Source: Amycolatopsis australiensis (GTDB lineage: Bacteria > Actinomycetota > Actinomycetes > Mycobacteriales > Pseudonocardiaceae). From it: a stretch of 64,000 nt of DNA. Below the pieces are notes generated by a model that did not search any database, was not told the DNA's origin, and saw only the letters and a list, made by a program, of their open reading frames with translations. The position numbers were made by a program, and so were the translations under genes. Of the stretch, positions 36,288 to 45,811 are shown piece by piece; the stretch's first letter is position 1, and the number at the start of each line of letters is the position of its first letter. Location of the stretch: contig NZ_FPJG01000006.1 in NCBI RefSeq assembly GCF_900119165.1, forward strand, positions 8,656,001-8,720,000. The letters run 5' to 3'.

Positions 36288-36548
36288 GTGAAGGTGTGGT
36301 GGTGCGGTTTCGCGGCGGGCGCCGGCCTGCTGCTTTCGGCGTGCGCGGGAGGCGGGTCAGGCACCGGCGTGGTGGTCACACCGACGACGACGGCGCCGTC
36401 GACGACCCAGGCACCATCCACATCGGACTCGCCGGCGACGACCACGGCCCCGGCGACCACGCAGACGACAGCCCATCCACCGACGGCGACCACGACAAGG
36501 AAGCCGACGACCGAGCGCCGCCCCACCACCCGGCGGCGTCCCCGCTGA
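36288..36548 (+). CDS. Small Thr-rich lipoprotein
   Basis: The GTG at 36288 starts an 86-residue protein with a short signal peptide and lipobox LLSAC, followed by a low-complexity stretch of Thr, Pro and Ser and a basic end (RRPTTRRRPR). Related lipoproteins usually have a folded domain after such a linker, so this one may be shortened. Function is unknown. Confidence 0.45.
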   Translation: MKVWWCGFAAGAGLLLSACAGGGSGTGVVVTPTTTAPSTTQAPSTSDSPATTTAPATTQTTAHPPTATTTRKPTTERRPTTRRRPR

Positions 36549-36657
36549 CCTCAACTGCGAGGCGTCGCCACGCTGACTCGGCACACGCGCCCGCGCTCGG
36601 GCATCCGATCGAACGGCTCGCGCAGGAGAAGGGGGTGACCTATCACACCGTCGCCGG

Positions 36658-37710
36658 TCAGAGGGTGCCGGTCAGGGCTTGGAGGGCGAGGCTCGCCGCC
36701 GCGACGGCGACCCAGAGCAGGCCGCCCAGCAGCAGCGGCCGGGGCCCGGCGCGGCGCAGGTCGGCCGGGCGCATCGCGAGCCCGATGCCGGCGAGCGCCG
36801 TCGTGATGAGGAACGTGCCCAGCACCGACAGCGCGGGGTGCCAGGAGCCGGGGACGACGCCGAGGGTGTTCAGCGTCGCCGCGGCGATGAACCCGAGCAG
36901 GAACAGCGGGACGATCTTCCGCCACGGCAGCGCGTGGACGCCGGAGCCCGGCCGTCCGGCCTCGCGGCGTGCCTTCAACACGGCCAGCACCATGACGATC
37001 GGGATCAGCGTGAGCGTGCGGGTCAGCTTGACGACCAGGCCGTACGAACCGGCGTCGCCGCCGTAGGCGTAGGACGCGGCGACGACCGACGAGGTGTCGT
37101 TGATCGCGGTGCCCGCCCACAGGCCGAACGCGTGCGCGTCCAGGCCGAGCAGATGCCCGAGCGGCGGGAAGAGCAGCACGGCCGCGATGTTGAAGGTGAA
37201 AATGGTCCCGATGGCGTAGGCGACTTCCGCTTGCCGCGGCTTGATGACCGCGGTGGTGGCCGCGATCGCGGACGCGCCGCAGATCCCGGTGCCGACGCCG
37301 ATGAGGGTTTGCGTGTCGCCGCGGACGCCGAGCCACCGGCCCAGCAGCCACGCGCCGCCGAGCGCGACGGCGAGCGTGCCGAGCATGACCGGCAGCGACT
37401 GTCCGCCGACCCGCAGCACCTGCGACAGGGACAGCCCGGTGCCGAGGACCACGATCGAAGCTTGCAGTACCGGCTTGGCCGCCACCGCATAGCCCGGCGC
37501 CCACCGCTCGCCCCGCAGTGCCGGGACGACGGCGGCGGTGACCGCGCCGAGCACGATGCCGAAAACCGGGCCGCCGACGACCGGGACCAGTTCGCCGAGC
37601 GCGGTCGCGACCGCCGCGACCACGACGGCCACCAGCACGCCCGGCAGCGCCCGAGACCGGCGGGCGGGCGACGCCGGCGCCGCCACCGGTGCGTCTCGGA
37701 ATGTGGTCAC
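36658..37710 (-). CDS. yeiH: YeiH-family (UPF0324) putative sulfate exporter
   Basis: I placed the start at GTG 37710, because GGGAGG lies five bases upstream on the minus strand; the frame is open to 37740. The 350-residue protein has about ten transmembrane helices. Conserved blocks of the YeiH/UPF0324 family are present: IVVLGTGLSLSQVL, IGVGTGICGASAIAATTAVI and LWAGTAINDTSSVVAA. The family is thought to move anions such as sulfite or sulfate and is frequently found beside a divergent regulator, here the GntR protein at 37807. The two genes share a short intergenic region with a palindrome. Confidence 0.85.
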   Translation of the reverse strand: MTTFRDAPVAAPASPARRSRALPGVLVAVVVAAVATALGELVPVVGGPVFGIVLGAVTAAVVPALRGERWAPGYAVAAKPVLQASIVVLGTGLSLSQVLRVGGQSLPVMLGTLAVALGGAWLLGRWLGVRGDTQTLIGVGTGICGASAIAATTAVIKPRQAEVAYAIGTIFTFNIAAVLLFPPLGHLLGLDAHAFGLWAGTAINDTSSVVAASYAYGGDAGSYGLVVKLTRTLTLIPIVMVLAVLKARREAGRPGSGVHALPWRKIVPLFLLGFIAAATLNTLGVVPGSWHPALSVLGTFLITTALAGIGLAMRPADLRRAGPRPLLLGGLLWVAVAAASLALQALTGTL

Positions 37711-37729
37711 CAACGCCTCCCTGCCCAAA

Positions 37730-37739
37730 TGTACGTACA
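37730..37739. promoter_or_regulatory. Palindrome between YeiH and GntR genes (candidate GntR operator)
   Basis: TGTACGTACA is a perfect 10-bp palindrome inside an AT-richer context (AAATGTACGTACAATT). It lies 20 bases upstream of the YeiH start and about 70 upstream of the GntR start. GntR/HutC-type regulators usually bind such short palindromes in their own divergent promoters. Confidence 0.55.
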
Positions 37740-37806
37740 ATTAAGCTAGATGATGTTCGGACATTTGGCCACCGGTAGGGTCCGGCGGGACAGTCGGGAG
37801 GAAGCC

Positions 37807-38562
37807 ATGGCGCCGCGGACGCTCAGCCGCTCGGGCACCGAGCCGCTCTGGCGCCAGCTGCAGCGCGAGCTGCTGACCAGGCTCGACGCCGGCGAGTTCG
37901 CCGACCGGTTCCCGGGCGAGCTCGCACTGGTCGACGAGTACGGCGTGAGCAGGCACACGGTCCGGCAGGCGCTGCGGCAGCTGCGCGCGGAGGGCGTGAT
38001 CGTCGCCGAGCGCGGCCGGCAGCCCCGCGTGGCGCCGCCGGCGGAGATCGCCCAGCCGATGGGGGCGCTCTACAGCCTGTTCGCGTCGGTCGAGGCGGCC
38101 GGGCTGTCGCAGCACAGCGTCGTGCGGACCTTCGACGTCCGCGCCGACGCCCTCGTCGCCGAACGGCTGAACCTGGAAGCCTCCACCCCGCTGATCTACC
38201 TCGAACGGCTGCGCCTCGCCGGGGACGAACCCCTCGCCCTCGACCGGGTCTGGCTCCCGGCCGACCTCGCGCAACTGTTGCTGCAGGCGGATTTCACCCA
38301 CACCGGCCTCTACGCCGAACTGGCCCGGCGCACCGGGATCAAGCTGGATCACGGCCGGGAAGAGGTGCACGCGGTCATCCCCACCGCCGCCGAACGCGCC
38401 CAGCTGGCGTGCGCGCACGACGTCGCGGCATTCGCGATCAACCGGCTCAGCCACGCGCGCGGGCGACCGGTGGAGTGGCGCCACACCCTGGTCCGCGGCG
38501 ACCGGTTCGCGCTGACCGCGGAGTTCTCGGCGGCGGGCTACCGGCTGCTCGGACCCGCCTGA
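37807..38562 (+). CDS. GntR-family (HutC-type) transcriptional regulator
   Basis: The ATG at 37807 has GGGAGGA upstream and gives 251 residues. Residues 10-75 form a winged helix-turn-helix typical of GntR (GEFADRFPGELALVDEYGVS, then HTVRQALRQLRAEGVI). The C-terminal part is a UTRA/HutC ligand domain (RLNLEASTPLIYLERLRLA, AEEFSA-like end). It is divergent from the YeiH gene and probably controls it through the palindrome at 37730. The effector molecule is unknown. Confidence 0.85.
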   Translation: MAPRTLSRSGTEPLWRQLQRELLTRLDAGEFADRFPGELALVDEYGVSRHTVRQALRQLRAEGVIVAERGRQPRVAPPAEIAQPMGALYSLFASVEAAGLSQHSVVRTFDVRADALVAERLNLEASTPLIYLERLRLAGDEPLALDRVWLPADLAQLLLQADFTHTGLYAELARRTGIKLDHGREEVHAVIPTAAERAQLACAHDVAAFAINRLSHARGRPVEWRHTLVRGDRFALTAEFSAAGYRLLGPA

Positions 38563-38720
38563 GCGACCGTCGGGCCGTCGGAGCCCGGACCAAGGTCGAA
38601 GGCAGCGATCGCGCCGCCCGCGATCCGCCCACCCTCCGAGCTGATGTAAACCGTGCCGCAAGACCCGGACTTCTCCGCTGGCCGCCCCGGCTGCGGCTCG
38701 AGCCCACGCGGAACTCAACG

Positions 38721-39422
38721 GTGAGCACTTAGGTCGCGACCTGGCTTGTCCTGGTCGCCCTGATCGTCCGTCTTCTGCGCAAGAGCGGCAGGCGTGAGCA
38801 GCTCGACCGGTACCGCATCATGCAGTTCGCGGCGCGCAATGGGCTGGGTTACCGGATGAAGGTCGAGGATCCGGAGCAGGCTGCCGGGATTTTCGCGCTC
38901 GGGCGGGGACGGGTGGCGTCCGATGTGGTCGTGTCCGAGGTGCCGCGTCCGATGGAGTTCGGCCGGTACCAGCATGTCACCGGGCTCCGCGAGATGGCGG
39001 CTCTCCTGGCCCGGTACGCCGAGCGCCCGGTCGACCTCGAAATCATCCAGAACCGGCTTTGCTTCTTCGCCAAGAAACCCTTCGTCACCACCGACCCGGA
39101 TTCCTGGCGCTGGTCATTTCCCTGCTCGTCGACACCGCCGTACGCCGCTCGCCGATTGGTTGCGCTGTTGGCCGTGCGAGGACAGGTAGACGAGCTGGAA
39201 CGGCAAGTGGCGGCGGGAACCTTCGACTGCCGCTACGTTGTTCAGCTGGCGCCCAGCCAGGTGATCGCGGCCGCCGCGGCACCGACAACGGTGGCGAGCA
39301 GCACCAGCCGCACCTTGACCTCGGAGTGGACACTCAGCGGGCGGCGGACGACAGGCAACATGGCAACCTCCGTGGCTGTTGTTCGAGTTGATCACGCAAG
39401 GGAGTCGAAAATTCAGCGATAA
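38721..39422 (+). pseudogene. Membrane protein with an early stop and an apparent internal deletion
   Basis: GTG 38721 is followed in frame by a TAG at codon 4, then by a membrane helix (VATWLVLVALIVRLL) and a cytoplasmic part (YRIMQFAARNGLGYRMKVED and RPMEFGRYQHVTG). That last segment normally precedes a large middle part in similar proteins, but here it is joined directly to what looks like their C-terminus (PVDLEIIQNRLCFFAKKPF). A shorter product could start at ATG 38820. I infer a nonsense mutation and an in-frame deletion of about 100 codons. Confidence 0.45.
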
Positions 39423-39901
39423 AGAGCGAAGAGCAGACGGCGGATGTCTTCGACGCTCGAGCCGCTCAGCGTCGCCAGCGGGGCGAACGCGTACTCGGGA
39501 ACCAGCACCTCCGGCGTCGAAGCGTCCCGGAGCCGGACGCGAGCCCAGCGGCGCAGCGACTCCAGCGGCGCGGACTCGTCCTCGGCGAGCCGGTTCAGGT
39601 CCAGCGGGACCGGCCACTGGCCGCTCATGCCCAAGCGATCACCGACTCGCTCCAGCAGTTCGTGCGCCGATTCGCCCAGGGCCACGCAGATCTCGCTGAG
39701 CCGCAGCACCGCACACTGGCGAACGCCGGACTCGTATGCCGCCAGGGTGGAGGTCGAGACCGTGCCGTCCAGTTCCGCGGTCAGCTGCTGACGGGTGAGG
39801 CCTCGCCTTCGCCGTGACCGCTGCAGCTCGCTGCCCAGAACCCGCCGGTACTCGGTGAGGTCGAACTGGCGAGTTACGGGCACGGCTTCGCCGGTGGCCA
39901 T
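39413..39901 (-). CDS. XRE-family helix-turn-helix regulator
   Basis: The start is uncertain: ATG 39901 gives 162 residues, while the frame is open to 39973. The HTH is clear (LGSELQRSRRRRGLTRQQLT, then STSTLAAYESGVRQCAVLRL). The C-terminal 90 residues contain SAHELLERVGDRLGM and a Pro-rich segment and may bind a ligand or partner. Similar short XRE proteins in actinomycetes often act with a small DUF397-type partner, which is not seen here. It converges with the broken membrane protein gene. Confidence 0.7.
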   Translation of the reverse strand: MATGEAVPVTRQFDLTEYRRVLGSELQRSRRRRGLTRQQLTAELDGTVSTSTLAAYESGVRQCAVLRLSEICVALGESAHELLERVGDRLGMSGQWPVPLDLNRLAEDESAPLESLRRWARVRLRDASTPEVLVPEYAFAPLATLSGSSVEDIRRLLFALYR

Positions 39902-39973
39902 CGCGCGAGCGGTCATACCGAGGCGACTGCACCCTCGTGCAGCCATGACGACGATTCCGCCCAGTAGAGCCAA

Positions 39974-40429
39974 CCGTCACCCACACGGGTTAGCTCACAT
40001 GCGACTCCGCCAACGGACTGCTCTGCCGGGGCTGCGGCGCCGTCCGCACCGATGAGGTCGGCTACCGGTGCCTGCGCGCGCTCGCCATCGGCATGAGCGC
40101 CGGCTCTGAACCCGTCTTGCCTGCGGACGGGACCGTCGGCCACCCGAGGTGCGCACTCGCCGGGACCAGACGGCGAGGTGGAATCAGGCTCGGCGTTGAA
40201 TCAGGCGGTTGCGCCGAGCCGGCGAACGCCGACTTCGGCAAGCACGAGGTCGAAGTTGGGGGTGGCCGCCGACTCGGACTGGATTGCCTCACCACTGCTG
40301 TTCATCGGTGCGTCCCGTGCCGAGCGGCGCGGGCGCGCGGGCGGCGCCGGTCGCTGCGAACGTGCCCCTTGCCGGCGCGGCCGGACGTCATCAGTCCGCT
40401 GAGGACAGTCGCGGGCAGACCGACGATCG
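39974..40429. other. Region without a supported gene
   Basis: A plus-strand frame from 40093 begins with a plausible segment (GLLCRGCGAVRTDEVGYRC, just upstream of it) but soon loses protein-like character. Nothing can be assigned. Confidence 0.35.
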
Positions 40430-41053
40430 CTAACGCCATGGAGGTACTCCCGTGGGGTGCTGTGTTTCCGGACGCGCGGCGTGCCAGAAAAGCGCGAGGT
40501 CATGGGCGAGCTGCGCGGCAGGCAAACAGGCGGCGCGATGGGCCGCATCAGGCACAAGCCGAGCTGAGCTGGAAAGGACTACGTCGAGTTCGACCGCGAG
40601 TGCGCGGATGGCAAGGCGGATCGCGTCCGCGCGGCACGCGCCCGCCCTCGGTTCCACCCGGCGCCGGCCGTCGGGCAGATACCCGCTGGGCACGACGTAC
40701 AAGGTCCTCGGCGAGGTTCGCGGAGCGAGATACCGGCTCGCCGCAACGTGTATAGCTCGCGTGTAACTCGCGAGCGGGCCGGCGGCACCGCACGGGCCGG
40801 CCAGCACCACCGCCGCGTTCGCGGCGGCGGCGAATCCCTGCCGCGAGGCCCGAAGCACCGGACCGGCCGCAGCCGGGCGCACGGCACGCAGACGTCCGGT
40901 ACACGCATCCAGCTGCGCCAGCGCCGTCAATTTCGCTTCGATGACAACCGCTGTCCGCACGAGCTCCATAGGGCGAGACAGTACGGGCAGGAGGTATTGC
41001 ACCGACGGGCGATCGGAGGACAACCCAGACGCCAAAATCCCACCGTGGAGCAC
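40430..41053 (-). CDS. Uncertain hypothetical protein
   Basis: This minus-strand frame has coherent segments (MELVRTAVVIEAKLTALAQL; ADAIRLAIRALAVELDVVL; ACLPAAQLAHDLALFWHAA) and could be a real, Ala-rich helical protein, perhaps starting at ATG 40969. There is no recognisable domain or clear RBS, and the opposite strand is open too. It may be spurious. Confidence 0.3.
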   Translation of the reverse strand: MLHGGILASGLSSDRPSVQYLLPVLSRPMELVRTAVVIEAKLTALAQLDACTGRLRAVRPAAAGPVLRASRQGFAAAANAAVVLAGPCGAAGPLASYTRAIHVAASRYLAPRTSPRTLYVVPSGYLPDGRRRVEPRAGACRADAIRLAIRALAVELDVVLSSSARLVPDAAHRAACLPAAQLAHDLALFWHAARPETQHPTGVPPWR

Positions 41054-41084
41054 TAGCCTCGCCCCGGAATCGTCACTCGATCAG

Positions 41085-41860
41085 GTGACGTGGAGGGGTC
41101 GAGCCTACGGTAAGCAGATCCGCGTCGACGACGAGATCTTCCGGCGACCAACAGGCCACCACGGCAGCCACCGACACGACGACCTACGCGCTACTGCTGG
41201 GACCTGGCTCTGCGTACTCGCAGGCGTCCTGGCCTTGCCCCTGGCAGGCTGCGCGGCCACTTCCGGCGACGACGCCACGCAGAGCAGCCCGGCACCACCC
41301 AGCACCCCGACGCCACGATCGGCCGCCGCCGCCCCGGCCGCATCCGGCGTCCCGATGCCCAACCCGCAGGCTCCCGCCTACACCGGACTGGGAGCGCACC
41401 TCGCCGTCGTCGAATACGGGGCTGACGCGACCAGCAGCTCGCTCACCCCGCCGCCCAACGCGTTCGAAATCGCGAACCTGCCGCCCGAACGGGAAGCACC
41501 CGCCAACGAAAACCGCGGCAGCAGCGGCGAAATCGAACCGCGCGCGGATCCGGCCAAGACCGAGCTGGTCATCTGCCTGACCGCCGCGCGGCCGACCGCT
41601 ACGACGCCGGCCGGCAGGTGCCGGCTCTCCGAAGTCGACATCCCCTCACCTTCGACGTCTACCCGGCAACCTACGACTTCACCGTCTACGAGGCCCGCAC
41701 GGGCACATCCCTCGCGGCGTTCTCCCTCCCCGGCGACGACGCCGTCGCGCAGTCCTGGCCGAGCAGCGCGAACGTCGTCGGCTCCGAACACTTCGGCCCG
41801 CACATCAAGCCGGCGACCTTCACCACGCAGGTGCGCGACCTGATCACCCGGACACGCTGA
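41085..41860 (+). pseudogene. Lipoprotein gene with one frameshift
   Basis: A hydrophobic signal (TWLCVLAGVLALPLAGC, lipobox LAGC) is followed by a Pro/Ser/Ala linker and a folded part (GLGAHLAVVEYGADATSSSL, AKTELVICLT). Near 41585 the frame changes; the correct continuation (LTFDVYPATYDFTVYEARTG, FGPHIKPATFTTQVRDLI) ends at TGA 41860. The start is unclear; GTG 41085 would place 40 residues before the signal. It is either a recent pseudogene or an assembly indel. Confidence 0.55.
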
Positions 41861-42267
41861 ACCGGGCGGGTGCGGGCCGGGTTTCCGGGCACCGGCGCGT
41901 CCGCACCAGCCGAAGGTTCTGGGCAGCCGGCCTGGCAGGGCCGCCGCTCCTGTTGCCGCGTTGGGTGTCGCGCCCGGCCAATTAAGCCGTTCGATGTCCG
42001 GCAAGTCCGCCATCGCACCCGCCTTGCTCCCCTGGGTACTGACGGTGCCGACTCTCCCGTGGTTCCGTTACCGGTGCAAGTTCCGAAGAAAATCCGCGTC
42101 ACCGAAGCCCATGTCGCGCATCTTGTGCGACGGATACGCGCTGGCACTCCGGAGGCTCCGGGATGGCCGGTGAGCAGTCCGGCGCCTAGTCCCATTGCGC
42201 CGGCTCGGAGGCGAAATTGTGGACGTCCCAGTAGCCCACACCATGAGCCGGCGGCCGCGGAGGCCGC
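41861..42267. other. Non-coding stretch before the NB-ARC gene
   Basis: No supported gene. The short frames on both strands lack domains. Confidence 0.4.
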
Positions 42268-45200
42268 TCAGCCTCGCCTCGAAACGCGCACCTCGAATGC
42301 GTAGGTGTTTCTGTTGCCCTCCACGGTGAATCGGTCGCCTGACTCGCTGAACCAGCACGCTACCGCCGGCTCCTCGAGCACCACCGTGCACAGCGGGCGG
42401 AACGTGCTCAGTTCGTAAGCGGTGATCCGGCCGTCTTCCGTCGTCGTGACCATGACCGTCCGATCCGGGTTCACCGCCAGCGCGCGGGGTTTCGGCCACA
42501 CGATCTCCGCCACGAGCGCGCGGTCCGGGACGGTCCGCAGCTCCAGGCGCTCGTCCGGCCGGCCGAAGACCTTGCGGGCGGCGTGCGGCAGGACTCCGTA
42601 GTCGGTGCAGGCCTGCGCGCTGCTCATGACCCACGAGAACCCCTCGGCGGTGCAGGCCTCCACCGCCAGCAGGCCGTCGGCGCTCGTCACGACGAGCGTG
42701 TCCTCGGTGGCTGTCGTGCCGCTGACCAGGGCCCCGGACGGCAGGGGCCGGAACACGACCCCGGGTGGTGGTTCCGGTGGCCGAGCGACGTTTCCGGACA
42801 AGGGCTCGATCCGGTCGATGGCGTCATTGCCGAACAGGCGGACGGTCGAGTCGACCGATGCCGCGGCCAGCACGCCTCCGTCGGTGCTCCAGGCCAGGTC
42901 CGTCACCGCGGCCGTCCGGATGTCGGCCACGACGATCGGGGCGTCCGGGGCGAGATCGGTCAGCGCGACCAAACCCCCGCCCCAGTAGCCGCCGTTCCCG
43001 GCGATCGCGAGCAGCTCACCGTCCGGCCGCCAGGCCAGGCTCGAGACCGTGTCGCAAGCCGATTGCACGTACTTGACCAGCACCGGCCGCCCTGTCGCGG
43101 CGTTCAGCACGGCGACCGCGAAGTCCATTCCGACCGCGATCAGGCGCCCGTCCGGGCTCCAGGCGACCGAGCGCATCGTCATCTCTGCGTATGCGGGTCT
43201 GTACTCGATCTGCCTGGGCGGGTCCGGGGAAGCCGGATCCGCCCAGACGTACAGCGCGTGGTCCGAGATCGCGACCAGACCGGCGTCCGGGTGCCAGCTC
43301 AGCGCGTAGACCGGGATGTCGTGGGTCCGGGTCGGGGCCGTGCTCGGCTCTGCCTGCGGACGCCAGACCCGCAGGCGCCCGCCGCCGGCGACCGCGAGCT
43401 GCGTCGAGTCCTCGTTCCAGTGCAGGTCGGCGACGCCGTTCAGGAACATGTCGAGCCAATGCAGGTGGTCGACGGCGAGCACCGAGCCGTCTCGCGTGTC
43501 CGTGACGACGGTGCGCAGCACCCACTCGGGCTTGGTGCCTGGGTGTCCTCGGCCGGCGAGCGGATGTTCGTGGAGGAGCTGGGCGAGCCACCGGCCGTCC
43601 GGGCTGAGCCGGGCACGGAGGACGAGGTGCTCGGACACGTCGACCGCCGGCCGGGCTCGTCCGGTCTCGGCGTTCCACACCCGCAGCGTGCCGTCGTCGC
43701 CGCCGACCGTGGCCAGCGTGCCGTCCGCCAGCCACTGCACCGACGACACCTGGCCGCGGTGCCCGGCGAGCGAACGCAGCAGAGCGCTGCTGCCGCATTC
43801 CGGCAGCGGCTCGACGGGCCGGAGAGACCAGGCGGGCAGTGCCTCGTCCACGTGCGTGACGGCGACGCGGCCGGACAGGTGGCAGTACAGGCTCAGCGCC
43901 GAATCGGTGCCGTGCAGCAAATGGCCGTACGACCTCAAGATCCTCAGCAGTGTCGCGAGTTCTGCATCATCTTCCTGCGTGGCCAGGCAGGCGGAGACGT
44001 CGGCTTCGGCCGCGTGCACCCCGTCCGCGTCGACGCGGCGAGCCAGATGTCTCAGGTCGACGCAAAGCGCCGCGAGCTCGTCCGCCGCCCCGGCGCCGAT
44101 GAGGTGGTGGGCGAGTTGCTGCCGCACGGCGCTGCCGGCGCGGTGCCAGCCGTCCGGCGGCCGGACGGCGTCCAGCAGGCGACGGCTCGCCTCGCGAACC
44201 CGTTCCGGGTGCGTGCGGCGCAGGTGATCCCGGATGACGTCGTGCAGGCGCACGCCGTCTCCGGTCAGCTCGGCCAGCAGGGAATGGCGGAAGAACCGGT
44301 CGCACTCGCTGGTCATCGACACCGTGTCCAGACCCCACAGGGCGGAAAGCAAGCCGTAGGGCACCGGCAGCCGCTCGGGGAACGCCGCCAGCATCAGGTA
44401 CCGCTCCAGCGACGCCGCACCGCACGGGGACGTGGCGACCAGCTCGTCGAAGCTCAGGCGGAGGGTGGCGGCGACGCCCGGGCCGCTGTCGGTGTCGGTG
44501 AGTTCGTCGAGCAGCGCCACCCCGGACCGGGTCAACGCGGCGTCCAGTTCCCGGAACGCCAGCGCCGGCGGGAGACGCCGGCGAAGGAGGCTGATCAGCA
44601 CACCGTTAAGCAGCGACAGCGCCAGCGGCCACCGGCCCACTCGGTCCAGCAAGCTCACCGGTGGTTCGGCGGACGCGTCGACGTCCCGGCACAACAGCGC
44701 CCTGGCCTCGGCCTCGGTCATCGCGTCGACCACCCGCTCACGTCCCCGGACCAGGCCCGTCCGCCGGGTCGTCACCAGGCGTACGCAACGCGGGCCACCC
44801 ACCAGGAACGGCGCCAGGTCGGCCCGGTTGCGCACCCCGTCGATCACGAGCAGCATCTTCCGGTCGCCCAGCGCCGCCGCGAACGCCTCGGTCGCGCCGG
44901 CCACCGAGGAAGCCCGCTCCGGGCGCCGGCCGGTCAGGACGGCCACGGCGTCGCACAGCTGGCCGATCACGACCGACTCGTTGGTCGCGCTGCCCAGGCG
45001 GAACCAGTAGACGCCGTCTCGGAAGTGCTGCTGCAGCCGCGCGCACGCCCAAGACGCGACCGTGGTCTTGCCGAAGCCGCCGGCGCCGACGAGCACCACC
45101 GGAGCCGGCTGCCCGGCCGTCAGCGCGGCGAGCAACCAGGCTCCCAGCTCGGGACGTTCGACCGTTCGCGGGTCGTCCTCGCACCGGGGAACCGGGCGGG

Positions 45201-45582
45201 CGGCCGTCCGGCTGCCGGGTTCGGGTGCGCGGCTCGCCAGCCGCCGGACCAGGTCGGCGTGCTGCTCCTTCCACCACTTCAGCTCGCCCAGCCGGCGCGT
45301 CTCCTCGGCCCGTGTTCCCGGTGGCAGCGCCGCCACGCAGACGCCGACCAGGCTCGACACCCGCTCCCACGGCGGCACGCGCACCCAGCCGCCCCGCAGA
45401 AGATCGCCCACCGTCGACGACGACAGCCCCGCGCGGCCGGCCAGCTCGGCAATCGACAATCCCGCGTGCCGCCGCAACTGATCGAGATCAGCGGCGAACA
45501 CCGCCTGCAAGCGCGCCAAACCGCCCTCCCCGGCTTCGGTCGACCGGAAACCAGCGGAATCCGGTGCCCGGAATCCGGCCAT
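42268..45582 (-). CDS. HTH-NB-ARC-WD40 STAND ATPase
   Basis: I chose ATG 45582 (1104 residues); a TTG at 45597 is possible. Residues about 25-80 form a helix-turn-helix (LDQLRRHAGLSIAELAGRAG, STVGDLLRGG). The NB-ARC ATPase has Walker A GAGGFGKTT (about 166-174), Walker B KMLLVIDGV and a GRWPLALSLL motif. A helical winged region follows, then from about residue 600 a beta-propeller of WD40-like repeats (SLAGHRGQVSSVQWLADGTL, WSPDGRLIAVGMDFA, LAWSTDGGVLAAASVDSTVR). STAND proteins oligomerise on ligand binding, and many act in defence or signalling. No dedicated effector domain is visible, so the HTH may be the output or a regulatory part. Confidence 0.85.
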   Translation of the reverse strand: MAGFRAPDSAGFRSTEAGEGGLARLQAVFAADLDQLRRHAGLSIAELAGRAGLSSSTVGDLLRGGWVRVPPWERVSSLVGVCVAALPPGTRAEETRRLGELKWWKEQHADLVRRLASRAPEPGSRTAARPVPRCEDDPRTVERPELGAWLLAALTAGQPAPVVLVGAGGFGKTTVASWACARLQQHFRDGVYWFRLGSATNESVVIGQLCDAVAVLTGRRPERASSVAGATEAFAAALGDRKMLLVIDGVRNRADLAPFLVGGPRCVRLVTTRRTGLVRGRERVVDAMTEAEARALLCRDVDASAEPPVSLLDRVGRWPLALSLLNGVLISLLRRRLPPALAFRELDAALTRSGVALLDELTDTDSGPGVAATLRLSFDELVATSPCGAASLERYLMLAAFPERLPVPYGLLSALWGLDTVSMTSECDRFFRHSLLAELTGDGVRLHDVIRDHLRRTHPERVREASRRLLDAVRPPDGWHRAGSAVRQQLAHHLIGAGAADELAALCVDLRHLARRVDADGVHAAEADVSACLATQEDDAELATLLRILRSYGHLLHGTDSALSLYCHLSGRVAVTHVDEALPAWSLRPVEPLPECGSSALLRSLAGHRGQVSSVQWLADGTLATVGGDDGTLRVWNAETGRARPAVDVSEHLVLRARLSPDGRWLAQLLHEHPLAGRGHPGTKPEWVLRTVVTDTRDGSVLAVDHLHWLDMFLNGVADLHWNEDSTQLAVAGGGRLRVWRPQAEPSTAPTRTHDIPVYALSWHPDAGLVAISDHALYVWADPASPDPPRQIEYRPAYAEMTMRSVAWSPDGRLIAVGMDFAVAVLNAATGRPVLVKYVQSACDTVSSLAWRPDGELLAIAGNGGYWGGGLVALTDLAPDAPIVVADIRTAAVTDLAWSTDGGVLAAASVDSTVRLFGNDAIDRIEPLSGNVARPPEPPPGVVFRPLPSGALVSGTTATEDTLVVTSADGLLAVEACTAEGFSWVMSSAQACTDYGVLPHAARKVFGRPDERLELRTVPDRALVAEIVWPKPRALAVNPDRTVMVTTTEDGRITAYELSTFRPLCTVVLEEPAVACWFSESGDRFTVEGNRNTYAFEVRVSRRG

Positions 45583-45694
45583 GAGCAGCTTAAACAATTC
45601 CGACGGCCGAGAGCGACCGGGAACGGTTCTGCCGCGTGGTCCGGGTGGCCAGAGTGGTCACCACGTGTTCCCCCATTTGACCTAGGAGCAACTG

Positions 45695-45811
45695 ATGACC
45701 GATGCCCGCGATCGCAAAGTCCGCCCTCTTCTCCGCGCTGTGCTCAGCGGAGTTGTTTCCGGGATCACCCGCGCTGTCGTCACGTGGATCGCCGGCCAAC
45801 TCGGCCGGTGA
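45695..45811 (+). CDS. 38-residue small protein divergent from the NB-ARC gene
   Basis: ATG 45695 has AGGAG at 45683-45687, a good spacing of seven bases. The peptide has a charged start (MTDARDRKVRPLL) and a long amphipathic or membrane-active helix (AVLSGVVSGITRAVVTWIAG) ending in QLGR. The start of the gene lies 112 bases from the NB-ARC start on the opposite strand. Size, composition and context are compatible with a small effector, toxin or regulator peptide. Coding status is unproven. Confidence 0.45.
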   Translation: MTDARDRKVRPLLRAVLSGVVSGITRAVVTWIAGQLGR

